A DNA stretch of 5,407 nt from Anaerolineae bacterium (GTDB lineage: Bacteria > Chloroflexota > Anaerolineae > JAAYZQ01). The position numbers and the translations under genes are program-made. The number at the start of each line of letters is the position of its first letter. Within the stretch, counting starts at the first letter, position 1. The stretch is taken from positions 1-5,407 of the forward strand of contig JAFGOG010000060.1 in the NCBI GenBank assembly GCA_016926595.1. The letters run 5' to 3'. Below the pieces are notes generated by a model, which did no database searches, was not told where the DNA came from, and saw only the letters and a list, made by a program, of their open reading frames with translations. Of the stretch, positions 4,070 to 5,407 are shown piece after piece.

Positions 4070-5407
4070 ATGTTGAAAAAGATTGTGATCGCTGCCGGGG
4101 TGTTGATCTTGCTGGCCATACTGGTGGCCGTGCCGCTGGTCGCTCGCTGGCTTTACTACTATGACGGCCGCTACCAGCCCGGTCCGGTTCCCCGTCCTGA
4201 CCTGGCCCGCGTGTCGGCGCCCACTCCCGAGATGCCCCTTTTTGCCGACCTGCCTGCTCCTCCTTCGGGCACAGCCCGGGCGTCGGGGACGGTCGTCGTC
4301 GATCGTGCCCACGATAATCAGTTCACGATGGCGGAATTGAACGTCCTGCAGGCTCGGCTGGCGGCGCGGGGCCAACAGTTAGAGCCGGTTGAAGCCGCCG
4401 AAGACCTGCCTGGGCGCTTGCGCTACGCTCAGGCGCTGCTAATCATCTCCCCCGGTGAGAGCTTTGCTGCCGCCGAGATCCAGGCGATCCAAGCCTTTGT
4501 CGACAAGGGCGGGCGGCTGTTGTTGGTGGGCGACCCCACCCGCTTTGGCATCCTGACAGATGAGTGGGGCGACTATGCCGGGCTCGACAGCGATGCAACC
4601 CACCTGAACAGCCTGGCAGCCCAGTTCGATCTGATCTTTCAGCCCGACTATTTGTACAACACGACCGAATACGAGGGCAACTATCGCAACATCCGGCTGA
4701 CAGAGATGGTCGACCAGCCGCTGACCAATGGGCTGGAGCAGGTCGTCTTTTACGCCGCCCATTCTCTCACCTCCGGCCAGCCGGCGCTGATCGCTGCCAG
4801 CGGCGACACCCGCTCCAGCAGCAGCGAGCGCGCCGGCGATCTGCCGGTGGCCGTGCTCGCTGCCGGTGGAGCAGTGTTGGGCCTTGGCGACCTGACCTTC
4901 ATGACCGAGCCACACAACGCCGTGCATGACAACGACCGGCTGGTATCCAACATCGCCGATTTCCTGAGCGGCGCTGGGCGAAGCTACGACCTGGCCGATT
5001 TCCCCTTTTTCTTTCGCGACGAGACCGACCTGGTGTATGTCGGCGATCCGTTGCTGGACGCCGATCTGCTCAAGGGCGGCAGCAGCCTGCAGGCCCTCTT
5101 TGCGGATCATGGCAAGACCCTGACCGTCCGTCAGGCGGAGGACAAGGAACACGACACCCTCTTCTTTGGCCTGTATCGGGCCACCGCTGAGGTCGAGCCC
5201 TACCTGGCCACTGCCGGCGTGACGCTGACCATCACCTCCACCACCACCGCCGAAGGCGCTCCAATCGGTATCGCCGAGACGCCCGAGGTGACCGCCACCG
5301 TCGGGGAATCGACTAAAGTAACCGTCACCGTCGGGATATCGGCTACGGCAGGTGGAGAGACGACCGATCACCCCGCCACGCCAGAAGTGACCGCCACTGC
5401 CCAGGTA
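4070..5407 (+). CDS. membrane-anchored DUF4350/GATase1-like protein, 3' end outside the window
   Basis: This frame opens at ATG 4070, after GGAAAGGG (4055-4062), and runs without a stop for 446 codons to the window edge, so the gene is partial. An N-terminal transmembrane anchor (about 5-26, after MLKK) leads to a Pro-rich linker (36-66). The next part resembles DUF4350 and related Rossmann-like domains that sense or bind ligands without the glutaminase catalytic triad. VVVDRAHDNQFTMAELNVL (75-93) is the start seen in that group. ALLIISPGESFAAAEIQAIQ (122-141) followed by AFVDKGGRLLLVGDPTR (142-158) is the classic 'is a block of gaps, then a flag to keep the state' fold region, and LGLGDLTFMTEPHNAVHDND (270-289) is the DUF4350-like closing motif. 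After about residue 385 the chain becomes Thr/Val/Ala-rich with repeats (TPEVTATVG, TKVTVTVG, TPEVTATA), probably a cell-surface linker. Its neighbour is the S49 peptidase. The fold assignment is moderate; the function is unknown. Confidence 0.8.
   Translation, partial: MLKKIVIAAGVLILLAILVAVPLVARWLYYYDGRYQPGPVPRPDLARVSAPTPEMPLFADLPAPPSGTARASGTVVVDRAHDNQFTMAELNVLQARLAARGQQLEPVEAAEDLPGRLRYAQALLIISPGESFAAAEIQAIQAFVDKGGRLLLVGDPTRFGILTDEWGDYAGLDSDATHLNSLAAQFDLIFQPDYLYNTTEYEGNYRNIRLTEMVDQPLTNGLEQVVFYAAHSLTSGQPALIAASGDTRSSSSERAGDLPVAVLAAGGAVLGLGDLTFMTEPHNAVHDNDRLVSNIADFLSGAGRSYDLADFPFFFRDETDLVYVGDPLLDADLLKGGSSLQALFADHGKTLTVRQAEDKEHDTLFFGLYRATAEVEPYLATAGVTLTITSTTTAEGAPIGIAETPEVTATVGESTKVTVTVGISATAGGETTDHPATPEVTATAQV
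5279..5401 (+). repeat. Thr-rich coding repeats in the tail of the DUF4350-like gene
   Basis: A unit of GTGACCGCCACCGTCGGG type occurs at 5288 and, as GTAACCGTCACCGTCGGG, at 5318 (a 30-base step). A related unit encoding TPEVTAT recurs at 5279 and 5378 (a 99-base step). The peptides are TPEVTATVGES, TKVTVTVGISA and TPEVTATAQV. This looks like a low-complexity surface stalk that expands by DNA repeat slippage. It continues past the window. Confidence 0.65.

Noticed and set aside
3334..4119. 261-codon open frame on the minus strand
   Set aside because: It is antisense to the S49 peptidase, which has intact catalytic motifs.
4439..5371. 310-codon open frame on the minus strand
   Set aside because: It is antisense to the DUF4350-like gene, with shadow-type composition and repeats that mirror the Thr-rich tail. 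Long antisense frames are expected in GC-rich DNA.

Overview
The window is GC-rich bacterial chromosomal DNA from an organism I could not name. The best guess is a Chloroflexota lineage (Anaerolineae, Caldilineae or relatives). The grounds are the chromosomal-type parA/parB pair, a secreted protein ending in a YLPLIVR-like tail of the kind I associate with extracellular proteins of that phylum, and repeat-rich intergenic DNA. This placement is inference from recall, not a database result.

Layout. Two transcription units diverge from a short AT-rich region at about 3091-3186. Leftwards on the minus strand come parA (ParA/Soj ATPase, 2323-3090), an unusual 278-bp spacer full of degenerate repeats and hairpins (2045-2322), parB (1175-2044), a 49-codon ORF that looks like only the C-terminal end of a DinB/DUF664-fold protein (1019-1168), and a secreted protein of unknown function (3-1043). 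These genes are tightly packed after parB: the small ORF starts six bases after the parB stop and overlaps the secreted-protein gene by 25 bases. Rightwards on the plus strand are a compact membrane-anchored S49 (SppA-type) serine peptidase (3187-4041) and, 28 bases later, a membrane-anchored DUF4350/GATase1-like protein with a Thr-rich repetitive tail (4070 onward). That last frame is still open at the window edge.

How the parts work together. ParA and ParB form a chromosome-segregation system, but no full parS site is present here. The S49 peptidase and the DUF4350-like protein look like a two-gene operon working at or outside the cytoplasmic membrane. Their substrate cannot be read from the sequence. 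Both divergent units have a clear extended -10 element (TGNTATAAT), and parA appears to be translated from a nearly leaderless mRNA.

The most interesting non-coding signal is the parA-parB spacer. It contains two related hairpins that keep the same loop (GGAA on the transcribed minus strand, a GNRA tetraloop) and differ at two stem positions by compensatory base-pair swaps. That pattern suggests selection on RNA or hairpin structure rather than on a protein. I see no sign of a CRISPR array, tRNA, rRNA, transposase or phage gene.
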